Assembly: GCF_000719095.1 (NCBI RefSeq)
Contig: NZ_JOEH01000018.1
Coordinates: 62,001 to 126,000 of the forward strand
DNA: 64,000 nucleotides
DNA from: Streptacidiphilus jeojiense
Lineage (GTDB): Bacteria > Actinomycetota > Actinomycetes > Streptomycetales > Streptomycetaceae
Direction: 5' to 3'
In this document: piece after piece, positions 49,697-57,983 of the stretch
How positions within the stretch are numbered: the stretch's first letter is position 1
How the letters are laid out: every line of letters starts with the position of its first letter
Notes under the pieces: model-generated
The model's database searches: none
The model's input: the letters and a program-made list of their open reading frames with translations, nothing else
Told to the model about the DNA's origin: nothing
Made by a program: the position numbers and the translations under genes

Positions 49697-51262
49697 TCAG
49701 CGACTGCCGCGGCGCAGCGCGTCGGCAGCGACCTCGCCCACCAGCACGGCCGTCGCCGCCGGCCCGCGCTGCGGTGCGTCGGGCAGGATCGAGGTGTCCG
49801 CGACGGTCAGCCCCGGCACCCCGTGCACCTGGCCGAACTGGTCCACCACGGCGTCCGGACTGCCCTCGGGTCCCATCGGCACGGTGCCGCAGCTGTGCTG
49901 GGCGGTGCCGATATGGTCCCGGATCCAGCCGTCGAGCAGCCCGTCCTGGTCCAGGACCGCGGGCCCCGGAGCCAGCAGGCCGGGGCCGTGCCCGGTGAAG
50001 GGCGCGGTCTCCAGCAGTGCGGCCGTGGCCCGCACCGCGGCGCGCAGCCGCTGGAGGTCCTGCGGCGTCGACAGGTACCCGTGCTCGACGACCGGAGGCG
50101 TCCGCGGATCGGCCGAGGCCAGGCGCAGCCGACCGGTGCGGCGGGGCGCCAGGGCGGAGACCAGGAACGGCAGCGGCGCGCCGGGGAGCGTGGTCCGGCC
50201 CTCCATGAGGCCGGCCAGCGGCACCAGCGACTGCAGGATCTCCACCTCCCCGAGGCCGTCGCCCAGCGCCAGGTGCAGGCAGCCGCCCAGCCAGGAGTCC
50301 GCCGGTTCGCCCCAGGCGTCCTGGACGCCCCACTCCAGGGCCAGCTGCGGATGGTCGCTGAGACCCGCCCCCACCGCGGGGGCGTCGCGCACCACCGGGA
50401 TGCCCAGGCGCTCCAGTTCGACGCGCGGACCGATGCCGGAGAGCAGCAGCAGTTGGGCCGAGGCCAGTGCACCGGCGCTGACCACGACGGACCGGGCGGC
50501 CAGGCGCGCGGTCCGCCCGGCGTGCCCGACCAGGACACCGGCGGCCCGTCCGCGCTCCACCAGGACCCGTCGGACCGGGCAGTCGCCCAGGACCCGGAGG
50601 TTGGGCCGGTCGAGCACCTCGGCGGTGAGGTAGCTGAGCGCGGTGTTGCGGCGGATCCCGTCCACCGCGTTGGAGGGCACCGGGCCGAAGCCGGGCGGGC
50701 ACTGGTCGTTCTTGTCCGGGTCGGCCCGATGGCCCAGGGCCAGGGCGGCGTCCCGGAACGCGGCCTCGGCCGGATGGAGCAGGCGGCTGCGCCGCACCAG
50801 GACCGGGCCGTGGTCGCCGTGGGCCTCGCCGGATCCCAGGTCCAGGTCGTTCTCCAGGGCCCTCAGGAACGGCAGGACGCGGTCCCAGCTCCAGGCGGGA
50901 CCGCCGACGGCGGCCCAGCGGTCGAAGTCCGCGCGCCTGGCCCGGATGAAGTAGCCCCCGTTGACGGTGGTCGAGCCGCCGGCCACCTGTCCGCGCGGCA
51001 CCGCCCAGGGGCGGTCGGGGGTGAGCCGGGTCGGCCAGGCCCTGACCGCGCGGTGCCCAGTCTGGGCCCCGGGAACCAGGCGCGCGTCGAGCAGTTCCGG
51101 GCCGAAACCGTCGGCGCCCCGGGGCACCGGTCCGGCCTCCAGCAGCACGACGCTGCGGTCCGGGTCCTCGCTCAGCCGCGCGGCGAGCACGGCGCCGGCC
51201 GCCCCCGCGCCGACCACGACGACATCGCACGGGCCTGCTTCGAGCTGGTCGTAAGTGTTCAT
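49697..51262 (-). CDS. mftG: Mycofactocin-system GMC oxidoreductase MftG
   Basis: A 521-residue GMC-fold flavoprotein: FAD motif VVVGAGAAGAVLAARL, PRGQVAGGSTTVNGGYFIRA, SAGALASAQLLLLSGIGP and the C-terminal HSCGTVPMG with the active-site His region. It lies divergent from mftA across 205 bp, whereas in mycobacteria mftG follows mftF. MftG passes electrons from reduced mycofactocin to the respiratory chain. Assignment rests on the family and on this position. ATG 51262 is chosen; SD weak. Confidence 0.87.
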   Translation of the reverse strand: MNTYDQLEAGPCDVVVVGAGAAGAVLAARLSEDPDRSVVLLEAGPVPRGADGFGPELLDARLVPGAQTGHRAVRAWPTRLTPDRPWAVPRGQVAGGSTTVNGGYFIRARRADFDRWAAVGGPAWSWDRVLPFLRALENDLDLGSGEAHGDHGPVLVRRSRLLHPAEAAFRDAALALGHRADPDKNDQCPPGFGPVPSNAVDGIRRNTALSYLTAEVLDRPNLRVLGDCPVRRVLVERGRAAGVLVGHAGRTARLAARSVVVSAGALASAQLLLLSGIGPRVELERLGIPVVRDAPAVGAGLSDHPQLALEWGVQDAWGEPADSWLGGCLHLALGDGLGEVEILQSLVPLAGLMEGRTTLPGAPLPFLVSALAPRRTGRLRLASADPRTPPVVEHGYLSTPQDLQRLRAAVRATAALLETAPFTGHGPGLLAPGPAVLDQDGLLDGWIRDHIGTAQHSCGTVPMGPEGSPDAVVDQFGQVHGVPGLTVADTSILPDAPQRGPAATAVLVGEVAADALRRGSR

Positions 51263-51350
51263 GTCCTGGGCATCAAAGACCCTTCCTGACCTCAGCACAA
51301 GGCGGGGAAGTGACCGTCGCGGAAATCCCGCCCCACCGGGACCTAGCTTT

Positions 51351-51367
51351 TGGCACTCCATGCCAAT
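51351..51367. promoter_or_regulatory. TTGGCA-N5-TGCCAA inverted repeat in mftA-mftG promoter
   Basis: Perfect six-base arms separated by five bases in the divergent region. A candidate operator for a mycofactocin-locus regulator. Confidence 0.55.
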
Positions 51368-51376
51368 ACTCTGACG

Positions 51377-51389
51377 TGCATCATGCACA
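51377..51389. promoter_or_regulatory. GTGCATCATGCAC palindrome in mftA-mftG promoter
   Basis: A 13-bp palindrome with a single central base, ten bases from the preceding inverted repeat and 79 bases before the mftA start. Confidence 0.55.
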
Positions 51390-51467
51390 AGCCCTGATGC
51401 CCAGGGGCGCTCCGCCAGCCGGCCCGCCCCCACCCCCGGGCTCGGGCCCGAGCCGTAGGAGCCAGCC

Positions 51468-51608
51468 ATGGACCAGAGCGTGACCACCCAGTCGCAGGAC
51501 CTGCACCGCACCGAGGCCGACACCGCCCCCGTCGCGACCGACGAACTCATCGAGGCGGACGACCTGGTCGAGGAAGTCTCGATCGACGGCATGTGCGGCG
51601 TCTACTAG
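51468..51608 (+). CDS. mftA: Mycofactocin precursor peptide MftA
   Basis: A 46-residue peptide starting at ATG 51468 (GTAGGAG upstream). The acidic leader (DELIEADDLVEEVS) is followed by the invariant core IDGMCGVY. The terminal Val-Tyr is the pair that MftC decarboxylates and crosslinks and that becomes the redox cofactor mycofactocin. Its small size makes it easy to miss. It is followed 15 bases later by mftB. Confidence 0.97.
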   Translation: MDQSVTTQSQDLHRTEADTAPVATDELIEADDLVEEVSIDGMCGVY

Positions 51609-51623
51609 GCCGGGCGACCACTC

Positions 51624-51947
51624 ATGCCCGCCTCCCGCCCCGAGCCGCCGGCGCCCCCGGACGCCGACCGGGGCCTGGACCTCGACCGCCCGTGGACGCT
51701 GCACTCCCAGGTGTCGGTACGCCCCGAACCCTTCGGCGCCCTGCTGTACCACTTCGGCACCCGACAGCTGTCCTTCCTCAAGGACCGCCGGCTGCTCGAT
51801 GTGGTCCGCGCCCTGGAATCCTCGCCCGACGCCCGGGCCGCCTGCACCGCCGCCGGTGTGACCGACACTCAACTCCCCCGCTACGCCAAGGCACTGGCCA
51901 CACTGGCGCACTCCTCGATGCTGGTCGAAAGGACCGTGACCCGATGA
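51624..51947 (+). CDS. mftB: Mycofactocin peptide chaperone MftB
   Basis: A 107-residue RiPP recognition element protein: WTLHSQVSVRPEPFGALLYHFGTRQLSFLKDRRLLDVVRAL gives the beta-rich winged-helix that binds the MftA leader and presents it to the radical SAM enzyme. The N-terminus is Pro-rich. Its stop overlaps the mftC start (ATGA), supporting equal synthesis. Confidence 0.95.
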   Translation: MPASRPEPPAPPDADRGLDLDRPWTLHSQVSVRPEPFGALLYHFGTRQLSFLKDRRLLDVVRALESSPDARAACTAAGVTDTQLPRYAKALATLAHSSMLVERTVTR

Positions 51948-53188
51948 CGGCGACCTCTGTGACGGCAAGCCCCGCGACGGCGCAGCCTGCCCCCCGTCTG
52001 ACCGACCTGTTCGAGCTGGGCCTGGACTCCCCGATCTGCCTGACCTGGGAGCTCACCTACGCCTGCAACCTGTCCTGCACGCACTGCCTGTCCAGCTCCG
52101 GTCGGCGCGACCCGCGCGAACTGTCCACCGCCGAGGCCAAGGCGGTCATCGACGAGCTGGAGGCCATGCAGGTCTTCTACGTCAACATCGGCGGCGGCGA
52201 ACCCACCGTACGCCCCGACTTCTTCGAGCTGCTGGACTACGCCACCGCCCACCACGTCGGCGTGAAGTTCTCCACCAACGGCATCCGGATCACCCCCGAG
52301 GTGGCCCGCAGGCTCGCCGCCAACGACTACGTCGACGTCCAGATCTCCCTGGACGGAGCCACCCCCGAGGTCAACGACGCGGTGCGCGGGGCGGGTTCGT
52401 ACGACACGGCGCTGCGCGCGCTGGCCAACCTCGCCGACGCGGGTCTGCGCAACGCCAAGCTGTCGGTGGTCTGCACCCGCCACAACATCGCCCAGCTGGA
52501 CGAGTTCAAGGAGATCGCCGACCGCTACGGCGCCCAGCTGCGGCTGACCCGGCTGCGCCCCTCCGGACGCGGCGCGGACGTCTGGGACGACCTGCACCCC
52601 CTGCCGGAGCAGCAACGTGTGCTCTACGACTGGCTGGTGGCCAACGGCGACCAGGTGCTGACCGGGGACTCCTTCTTCCACCTGTCCGCGTTCGGCGCGC
52701 CGCTGCCGGGGCTGAACCTGTGCGGCGCCGGCCGGGTGGTCTGCCTGATCGACCCGGTCGGTGACGTCTACGCCTGCCCGTTCGCGATCCACGACGAGTT
52801 CCTGGCCGGCAGCGTACGCGAGCCCGCCGGCTTCACCGGGGTCTGGCGGCAGTCGGAGCTGTTCCGCCGGCTGCGCGAACCCCAGCAGGGCGGCGCCTGC
52901 GCCTCCTGCACCTTCTACGACAGCTGCAAGGGCGGCTGCATGGCGGCCAAGTTCTTCACCGGACTGCCGCTGGACGGCCCGGACCCGGAGTGCGTGCAGG
53001 GCCACGCCGAGCCGCTGCTCGACCGCCGCGGCGCGCTGCCCAAGCCGTCGGGCGACCACTCCCACCGCACCGCGCCGGCCGCGCGCAGCGGACCGGTCCC
53101 GCTCACCCTGACCAGGCGCCCCGACCTGGACCGCCCCCCGGTCAGCGCCTGCGACGAGTCCCCGCTGGCCGGCCTCAGGCTCGGCTGA
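51944..53188 (+). CDS. mftC: Mycofactocin radical SAM maturase MftC
   Basis: A 414-residue radical SAM-SPASM enzyme. The cluster motif is Cys41-x3-Cys45-x2-Cys48 (CNLSCTHC), with GGGEPTVRPDF and NGIRIT following. The C-terminal SPASM region has CGAGRVVCLIDPVGDVYACPF and CASCTFYDSCKGGC for auxiliary clusters. It carries out oxidative decarboxylation of the MftA Tyr and then forms the Val-Tyr carbon-carbon bond. The C-terminal tail (about 40 residues, Pro/Arg-rich) has no obvious domain. Confidence 0.96.
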   Translation: MTATSVTASPATAQPAPRLTDLFELGLDSPICLTWELTYACNLSCTHCLSSSGRRDPRELSTAEAKAVIDELEAMQVFYVNIGGGEPTVRPDFFELLDYATAHHVGVKFSTNGIRITPEVARRLAANDYVDVQISLDGATPEVNDAVRGAGSYDTALRALANLADAGLRNAKLSVVCTRHNIAQLDEFKEIADRYGAQLRLTRLRPSGRGADVWDDLHPLPEQQRVLYDWLVANGDQVLTGDSFFHLSAFGAPLPGLNLCGAGRVVCLIDPVGDVYACPFAIHDEFLAGSVREPAGFTGVWRQSELFRRLREPQQGGACASCTFYDSCKGGCMAAKFFTGLPLDGPDPECVQGHAEPLLDRRGALPKPSGDHSHRTAPAARSGPVPLTLTRRPDLDRPPVSACDESPLAGLRLG

Positions 53189-53247
53189 GCCGCGCACCCG
53201 TCGCCTCCCACCCACGCATCACGCCCAGCATCACGAGAGCGAATCCC

Positions 53248-54429
53248 ATGAGCAGAAACCCCTGGTTCGAGACGGTCGCCGAGGCACAGCGGCGGGCCGA
53301 GAAGTACCTGCCCGGCATGGTCTACGGCGCCCTGGTGGCCGGTTCCGAGCGCGGCCGCACCATCGAGGACAACATCGGCGCCTTCGGCGAACTCGGCTTC
53401 GCCCCCAGGGTCGTGGGCCACCACGCGGCCCGCGACCTGTCCACCACCGTACTGGGCATGAAGGCCGCCTTCCCGGTCATGATCTCCCCCACCGGCGTGC
53501 AGGCGGTGCACCCCGACGGCGAGGTCGCCATCGCCCGGGCGGCCGCCAACCGCGGCATCCCGATGGGGCTGAGCTCCTACGCCAGCAAGCCGGTCGAGGA
53601 GGTGACCGCGGCCAACCCGGACACCGCCTTCCAGCTGTACTGGTCCGGCAGCCGCGACACCATGGTCCAGCGCATGGAGCGGGCCAGGGCCGCCGGCAGC
53701 AAGGCGCTGATCCTGACCCTGGACTGGTCCTTCTCCAACGGGCGGGACTGGGGCAGCCCGTCCATCCCGGAGAAGGTCGACCTGAGGACCATGGTCAAGC
53801 TGGCCCCGGGCGTGCTGCCGCACCCCCGCTGGATGTGGACCTTCGCCCGCAGCGGCCGCATCCCGGACCTGACCACCCCCAACCTCCAGCCGCCGGGCGG
53901 CCAGGCCCCGACCTTCTTCGGCGCCTACGGCGAGTGGATGCAGACCACCCCGCCGACCTGGGAGGACGTCAACTGGCTGGCGAAGGAGTGGAACGGGCCC
54001 TTCCTGCTCAAGGGCGTCAGCCGGGTGGACGACGCCAAGCGCGCCGTCGACTCCGGGGTGACCGCCATCTCGGTGTCCAACCACGGCGGCAACAACCTCG
54101 ACACCACCCCGGCGACCATCCGCATCCTGCCCTCGGTCGCAGCGGCCGTCGGCGACCAGATCGAGGTGCTGCTGGACGGCGGTGTGCGCCGCGGCGGCGA
54201 CGTGGCCAAGGCGCTGGCCCTGGGCGCCCGGGCCGTGCTGATCGGCCGTGCCTACCTGTGGGGGCTGGCCGCCAACGGACAGGCCGGCGTGGAGAACGTG
54301 CTGGACATCCTGCGCGGCGGCCTGGACTCGGCCGTCCTGGGCCTGGGCCACGCCTCGGTGGGCGAGCTGAACCCGGACGACCTGGTGATCCCCGACGGGT
54401 TCACCCGCACCCTCGGCTCCCCGGCCTGA
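53248..54429 (+). CDS. mftD: FMN-dependent mycofactocin oxidase MftD
   Basis: A 393-residue alpha-hydroxy-acid-oxidase-fold flavoenzyme: MISPTGVQAVHPDGEVAIAR, ISVSNHGGNNLD with the catalytic His, and VLLDGGVRRGGDVAKALALGARAVLIGR for FMN phosphate binding. In the pathway it oxidatively deaminates the cyclised Val-Tyr unit to the alpha-keto amide. It follows mftC after 59 bases and precedes mftE by four bases. Confidence 0.94.
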   Translation: MSRNPWFETVAEAQRRAEKYLPGMVYGALVAGSERGRTIEDNIGAFGELGFAPRVVGHHAARDLSTTVLGMKAAFPVMISPTGVQAVHPDGEVAIARAAANRGIPMGLSSYASKPVEEVTAANPDTAFQLYWSGSRDTMVQRMERARAAGSKALILTLDWSFSNGRDWGSPSIPEKVDLRTMVKLAPGVLPHPRWMWTFARSGRIPDLTTPNLQPPGGQAPTFFGAYGEWMQTTPPTWEDVNWLAKEWNGPFLLKGVSRVDDAKRAVDSGVTAISVSNHGGNNLDTTPATIRILPSVAAAVGDQIEVLLDGGVRRGGDVAKALALGARAVLIGRAYLWGLAANGQAGVENVLDILRGGLDSAVLGLGHASVGELNPDDLVIPDGFTRTLGSPA

Positions 54430-54433
54430 CGCC

Positions 54434-55189
54434 GTGGACACCAACGCCCTGGACACCAACGCCCTGGACACCCGACTCGCCAACCGCACCTGGCCCGGGG
54501 TGCCGCCGACCGGGACGACCGTCCTCGTCCCGGTCGGCTCCACCGAGCAGCACGGTCCGCATCTGCCGCTGGCCACCGACAGCGTGATCGCCCGCGCGGT
54601 GGCCGACCGGGCAGCCGAGCAACTGTCCGGTCCGGTCCTGGTGGCGCCGGCGCTCGCCTACGGCAGCAGCGGCGAACACGCCGGCTTCCCCGGCACCGTC
54701 TCGATCGGCCACGAGGCCCTGTGCCTGGTGCTGGTCGAACTGGTGCGTTCGATCGGCCTGTGGGCCGCCCGAACGGTCCTGGTCAACGGGCACGGCGGCA
54801 ACGCCCGCACCCTCGACGCCGCGGTCGCCCAGCTGCGCGCCGAGGGGCACCAGGTCGCCTGGACCGGCTGCGACTTCCCCGGCTCCGATCCCCACGCCGG
54901 CCGCACCGAGACCTCGGTGATGCTCCATCTGGCTCCGGAGAGCGTGCTCACCGGCGCCGCCGAGCCGGGCAACACGCTGCCGCTGGCCGAGCTGCTGCCG
55001 CAGCTGGTCGCGTCCGGCGTGCGCGCGGTGGCACCCAACGGGGTGCTCGGCGATCCGACCGGAGCCGGCCCCGAGGAGGGGCGTCTGCTCATGGAGGCGC
55101 AGGTCCGGACAACGGCCCGACGCATCGCGGCCTTCAGCACCGACCGGCACGGCCGGCTGCTGGATCCCGCCCCGGCGGTGGTCCGATGA
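54434..55189 (+). CDS. mftE: Creatininase-family peptidase MftE
   Basis: A 251-residue creatininase-fold metal enzyme: PVGSTEQHGPHLPLATD and VNGHGGNARTL hold the metal ligands. It releases the terminal Val-Tyr-derived unit from modified MftA. The N-terminus DTNALDTNALDTRL is made by a 15-bp tandem repeat, so the true start (GTG 54434 or later) is uncertain. Its stop overlaps the mftF start (ATGA). Confidence 0.93.
   Translation: MDTNALDTNALDTRLANRTWPGVPPTGTTVLVPVGSTEQHGPHLPLATDSVIARAVADRAAEQLSGPVLVAPALAYGSSGEHAGFPGTVSIGHEALCLVLVELVRSIGLWAARTVLVNGHGGNARTLDAAVAQLRAEGHQVAWTGCDFPGSDPHAGRTETSVMLHLAPESVLTGAAEPGNTLPLAELLPQLVASGVRAVAPNGVLGDPTGAGPEEGRLLMEAQVRTTARRIAAFSTDRHGRLLDPAPAVVR
54437..54472 (+). 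repeat. 15-bp tandem repeat in the mftE 5' coding end
   Basis: GACACCAACGCCCTG occurs at 54437-54451 and 54452-54466, and GACACC starts a third copy. It encodes two and a fraction copies of DTNAL. A slippage hotspot, possibly recent. Confidence 0.85.
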
Positions 55190-56754
55190 CGTTCCGTCAA
55201 CTGCACCGGCCGGGCACCCTGCGGCTGGCCCCCGCTCCGGCCCCGGCCCCACGGCCGGGCGCGCTGCCGCCGACGCCGGTCCAGGCGCCGCTGCCGACGG
55301 GCTTCCGCATCGTCCTGGACCGCAACACCCGGGTGCTGGACGGCGGCCGTGCGCTGCTCGGCGGCGCACCGGTCACCCGGCTGCTGCGGCTCACCCCGCG
55401 CGCGCGGCCGCTGCTGAGCGCCGACCGCGTGCTGCAGGTGCGCGACCGGGCCGGCGCGGCGCTCGCGGACCGGCTGCTGGAACTGGGACTGGCCCATCCG
55501 CTGGTCGCCGACCTCCCCGCGCTCACGGCACCGGAGGTCACCTATGTGGTCCCGGTCCGCGACCGGCCCGGCCAGTTGGAGCGGCTGCTCGCCAGTGTCG
55601 CCCCCGGTGCCACCGTGATCGTGGTCGACGACGCCTCCCGGGTCCCGGACGCCGTGGCGGTGGTCGCCCGCCGGCACGGAGCGCGGCTGGTGGCCCTGCG
55701 ACGGAACCTGGGGCCCGCCGGAGCCCGCAACGCCGGGCTGCGGCTGGTCCGCACGCCCTTCGTGGTCTTCGTGGACTCCGACGTCGTCCTGGACCCGGAC
55801 ACCGTGCCCACGCTGCTGCGGCACTTCACCGACCCCCGGGTCGGGCTGGCCGTGCCGCGCATCACCGCACTGCACACCACCGGCTCCGACAACTGGATCG
55901 GCCGCTACGAACAGGCCCGCTCCTCGCTGGACCTCGGCGACCGCCCGGCCCTGGTCCGTCCCGGTTCCTACGTCTCCTGGGCCTCCACGGCCTGCGTGGT
56001 CGCCCGCCGCGAGGCACTGGGCGATGGATTCGACGAGCGCATGCGCGTGGGCGAGGACGTCGACCTGGGCTGGCGGGCCGTCGAACGCGGCTGGCGGCTG
56101 CGGTACGAGCCCTCGGTCAGCGCCGCCCACGAGCACCGGACCGGGTTCGCCGACTGGTTCCGCCGCAAGGCCGAGTACGGCACCGGTGCCCAGCCGCTGG
56201 CCGAACGCCACCCCCGGTCGGTGGCGCCCGCCGTGCTCGCCCCCTGGAGCACCGCGGCGGTGCTGGCACTGCTGGCCCAGCGGCGCTGGTCGGCACCGGT
56301 GGCCGCCGGCCTGTGCGCGGCGACCGCGCTGCGCATCAGCCGCCGGCTCACCGGCACGCAGCAGCCGGTACGCACCGCGGTCCAGCTCACCGGGAACGGG
56401 GCGGTGGCCGCGCTCAGCCAGACCGGCGCGCTGATCACCCGGCACTGGTGGCCCGCCACCGCCGTGCTGTGCCTGGTCTCCCGCCGGGCGCGGCGTGCGG
56501 CGGCGGTGGCCGCGGTGGCGGACGTGGTCCTGGAGTACCGGGGCAGCGCGGCGGGCCTGGACCCGGTCCGGTACACGCTGGCACGCCGCCTGGACGACAT
56601 CGCCTACGGCTCCGGGGTGTGGTGGTCGGCGCTGCGCGGACGCTCCCCCACGGCGCTGCTGCCCCGGGTTCAGAGCCCGGTGGCCAAGCGGCCGAAGGTG
56701 GCGTCCAGCAGCTCCGCCAGGTCCGCCTCCTCGTCGCGCAGCCACAGCTCGTAG
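55186..56754 (+). CDS. mftF: Mycofactocin glycosyltransferase MftF
   Basis: A 522-residue family 2 glycosyltransferase: VTYVVPVRDRPGQLERLL, VIVVDDASR, RRNLGPAGARNAGLRLV, VVFVDSDVVLDPDT and GEDVDLGWRAVERGW. In mycobacteria MftF adds a glucose chain to the cofactor. The Pro/Ala-rich N-terminus may be a disordered leader; the C-terminal half has small hydrophobic helices. The Ser/Arg-rich last 28 residues lie inside the convergent mftR gene (85-bp overlap). Confidence 0.93.
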   Translation: MTFRQLHRPGTLRLAPAPAPAPRPGALPPTPVQAPLPTGFRIVLDRNTRVLDGGRALLGGAPVTRLLRLTPRARPLLSADRVLQVRDRAGAALADRLLELGLAHPLVADLPALTAPEVTYVVPVRDRPGQLERLLASVAPGATVIVVDDASRVPDAVAVVARRHGARLVALRRNLGPAGARNAGLRLVRTPFVVFVDSDVVLDPDTVPTLLRHFTDPRVGLAVPRITALHTTGSDNWIGRYEQARSSLDLGDRPALVRPGSYVSWASTACVVARREALGDGFDERMRVGEDVDLGWRAVERGWRLRYEPSVSAAHEHRTGFADWFRRKAEYGTGAQPLAERHPRSVAPAVLAPWSTAAVLALLAQRRWSAPVAAGLCAATALRISRRLTGTQQPVRTAVQLTGNGAVAALSQTGALITRHWWPATAVLCLVSRRARRAAAVAAVADVVLEYRGSAAGLDPVRYTLARRLDDIAYGSGVWWSALRGRSPTALLPRVQSPVAKRPKVASSSSARSASSSRSHSS

Positions 56755-57284
56755 GCGGCCGCACTGGCCGCCAGGGCGACGTGCCCGATCAGGGTCGGTC
56801 CGGTGTCGGTCGGCTGCTGACCGGACCTGGCGGCCGCGAACTCGGTGACAATGCCGCGCCACGCGTTGTAGCGCAGCGTGGAATCGGCCTGGAGGGCAGG
56901 CACATGGAAGATCAGATCCATCCGGCGGCGGTGCCACGGCACCGTCTGCGGATCGAAGCGGTTGAACTCGACCACGGCGGACCGCAGCGCCGCCATGGTG
57001 GGCACGTCGGCGGGGACGGCGGCCAGCAACTGCCGCAGCCAGGCCAGCTGGCCCTCGAAGTCACCCCAGACCAGGTCGTTCTTGGTGGCGTAGTAGCGGA
57101 AGAAGGTCCGCCGGCCGATACCGGCGGCGGCGGCGATGTCGTCGACCGTGACCGCGTCGAAGCCCCGGCTCTCGAAGAGCTCGAAGCCGATGCGCTCCAG
57201 CTCGCCCCGGGACGTCGCCCGCGGTCGCCCGGTCCTGGTCCTGCTCCGCCCCGGATCCAGCAGTCCGGCCTCGGGCCGCTCCAC
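56670..57284 (-). CDS. mftR: TetR-type mycofactocin regulator MftR
   Basis: About 204 residues from GTG 57284, well placed after GGAGGGAG; an in-frame TTG at 57335 would extend it. The pattern FDAVTVDDIAAAAGIGRRTFFRYYATKNDLVWGDFEGQLAWLRQLL is characteristic of MftR. MftR represses the mycofactocin operon in mycobacteria and responds to long-chain acyl-CoA. Here it lies beyond mftF in opposite orientation and is divergent from fdxA. Confidence 0.88.
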   Translation of the reverse strand: MERPEAGLLDPGRSRTRTGRPRATSRGELERIGFELFESRGFDAVTVDDIAAAAGIGRRTFFRYYATKNDLVWGDFEGQLAWLRQLLAAVPADVPTMAALRSAVVEFNRFDPQTVPWHRRRMDLIFHVPALQADSTLRYNAWRGIVTEFAAARSGQQPTDTGPTLIGHVALAASAAAYELWLRDEEADLAELLDATFGRLATGL

Positions 57285-57388
57285 CGGTTCTCCCTCCGTC
57301 CGCCCGGCCGCCGCGGCTGCCGGTGCTCGCCCCAAGATACGCGCCGCTCACCGCCGGTTCCAGGATCCGCGTCCATGGAGCCGACTCC

Positions 57389-57428
57389 TTGACACTGCGC
57401 GCAACGCACACAACACTAACAATCGTTA
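57389..57428 (+). promoter_or_regulatory. Promoter/operator region of fdxA
   Basis: TTGACA (57389-57394) is a consensus -35 box; 17 bases later AACACT is a possible -10. TAAC-AATC-GTTA (57417-57428) is a near-palindrome of a TetR-like operator and overlaps the expected start region. Confidence 0.5.
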
Positions 57429-57486
57429 AATGGATCGACCGTTCTACTAAACAAAACAGTCGGCGGTTCATCGCAAGGGAGAAGAA

Positions 57487-57807
57487 ATGACCTTCGTCGT
57501 GACACAGGCGTGCGTCGACGTGCAGGACAAGAGCTGCACCCAGGTCTGCCCGGCCGACTGCATCTACGAGGGCGGCCGGATGATGTACATCAACCCGGAC
57601 CAGTGCATCGACTGCGGCGCCTGCGAAGAGGTGTGCCCCATGTCGGCGATCCGCTTCGACGCCGACCTCACCGACCCGGACCTGCAGTTCGCCGACTTCA
57701 ACGCGGACTTCTTCGCGGACATGGAAGCCCCCAAGGGCGCCCGGAAGCTCGGGAAGATCGACCGCGACGTCCCGTTCGTGGCCGCGCTCCCCCGCCAGGC
57801 GGACTGA
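57487..57807 (+). CDS. fdxA: 7Fe ferredoxin FdxA
   Basis: A 106-residue 3Fe-4S/4Fe-4S ferredoxin: FVVTQACVDVQDKSCTQVCPADCIYEG, then CIDCGACEEVCPMSAI, and the usual C-terminal DFFADMEAPKGARKLGKIDRD. AAGGGAGAAG precedes ATG 57487. It is a general low-potential electron carrier and may serve the downstream P450 or other oxygenases. It is divergent from mftR. Confidence 0.95.
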   Translation: MTFVVTQACVDVQDKSCTQVCPADCIYEGGRMMYINPDQCIDCGACEEVCPMSAIRFDADLTDPDLQFADFNADFFADMEAPKGARKLGKIDRDVPFVAALPRQAD

Positions 57808-57837
57808 CCGGCCCGCGGCTGCTCGCGCCGGCCCGCT

Positions 57838-57857
57838 CCGACTCGCACCGACTCGCA
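57838..57857 (+). repeat. Two 10-bp tandem repeats between fdxA and P450
   Basis: CCGACTCGCA twice in a row. A further CGACGATCG pair occurs at 57940-57948 and 57957-57965, 17 bases apart, in the 176-bp gap before the P450. Candidate regulator sites. Confidence 0.5.
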
Positions 57858-57983
57858 GCAGCGACCGTCCGCCGCAGGGGACTTGAGCCTTGAAGCGAAC
57901 AGTCGACGGGCCCGGCCGAACACTTGGACAGCAAGAGGACGACGATCGTCTGCTCGCGACGATCGCTACGGCAGGAGTACACC

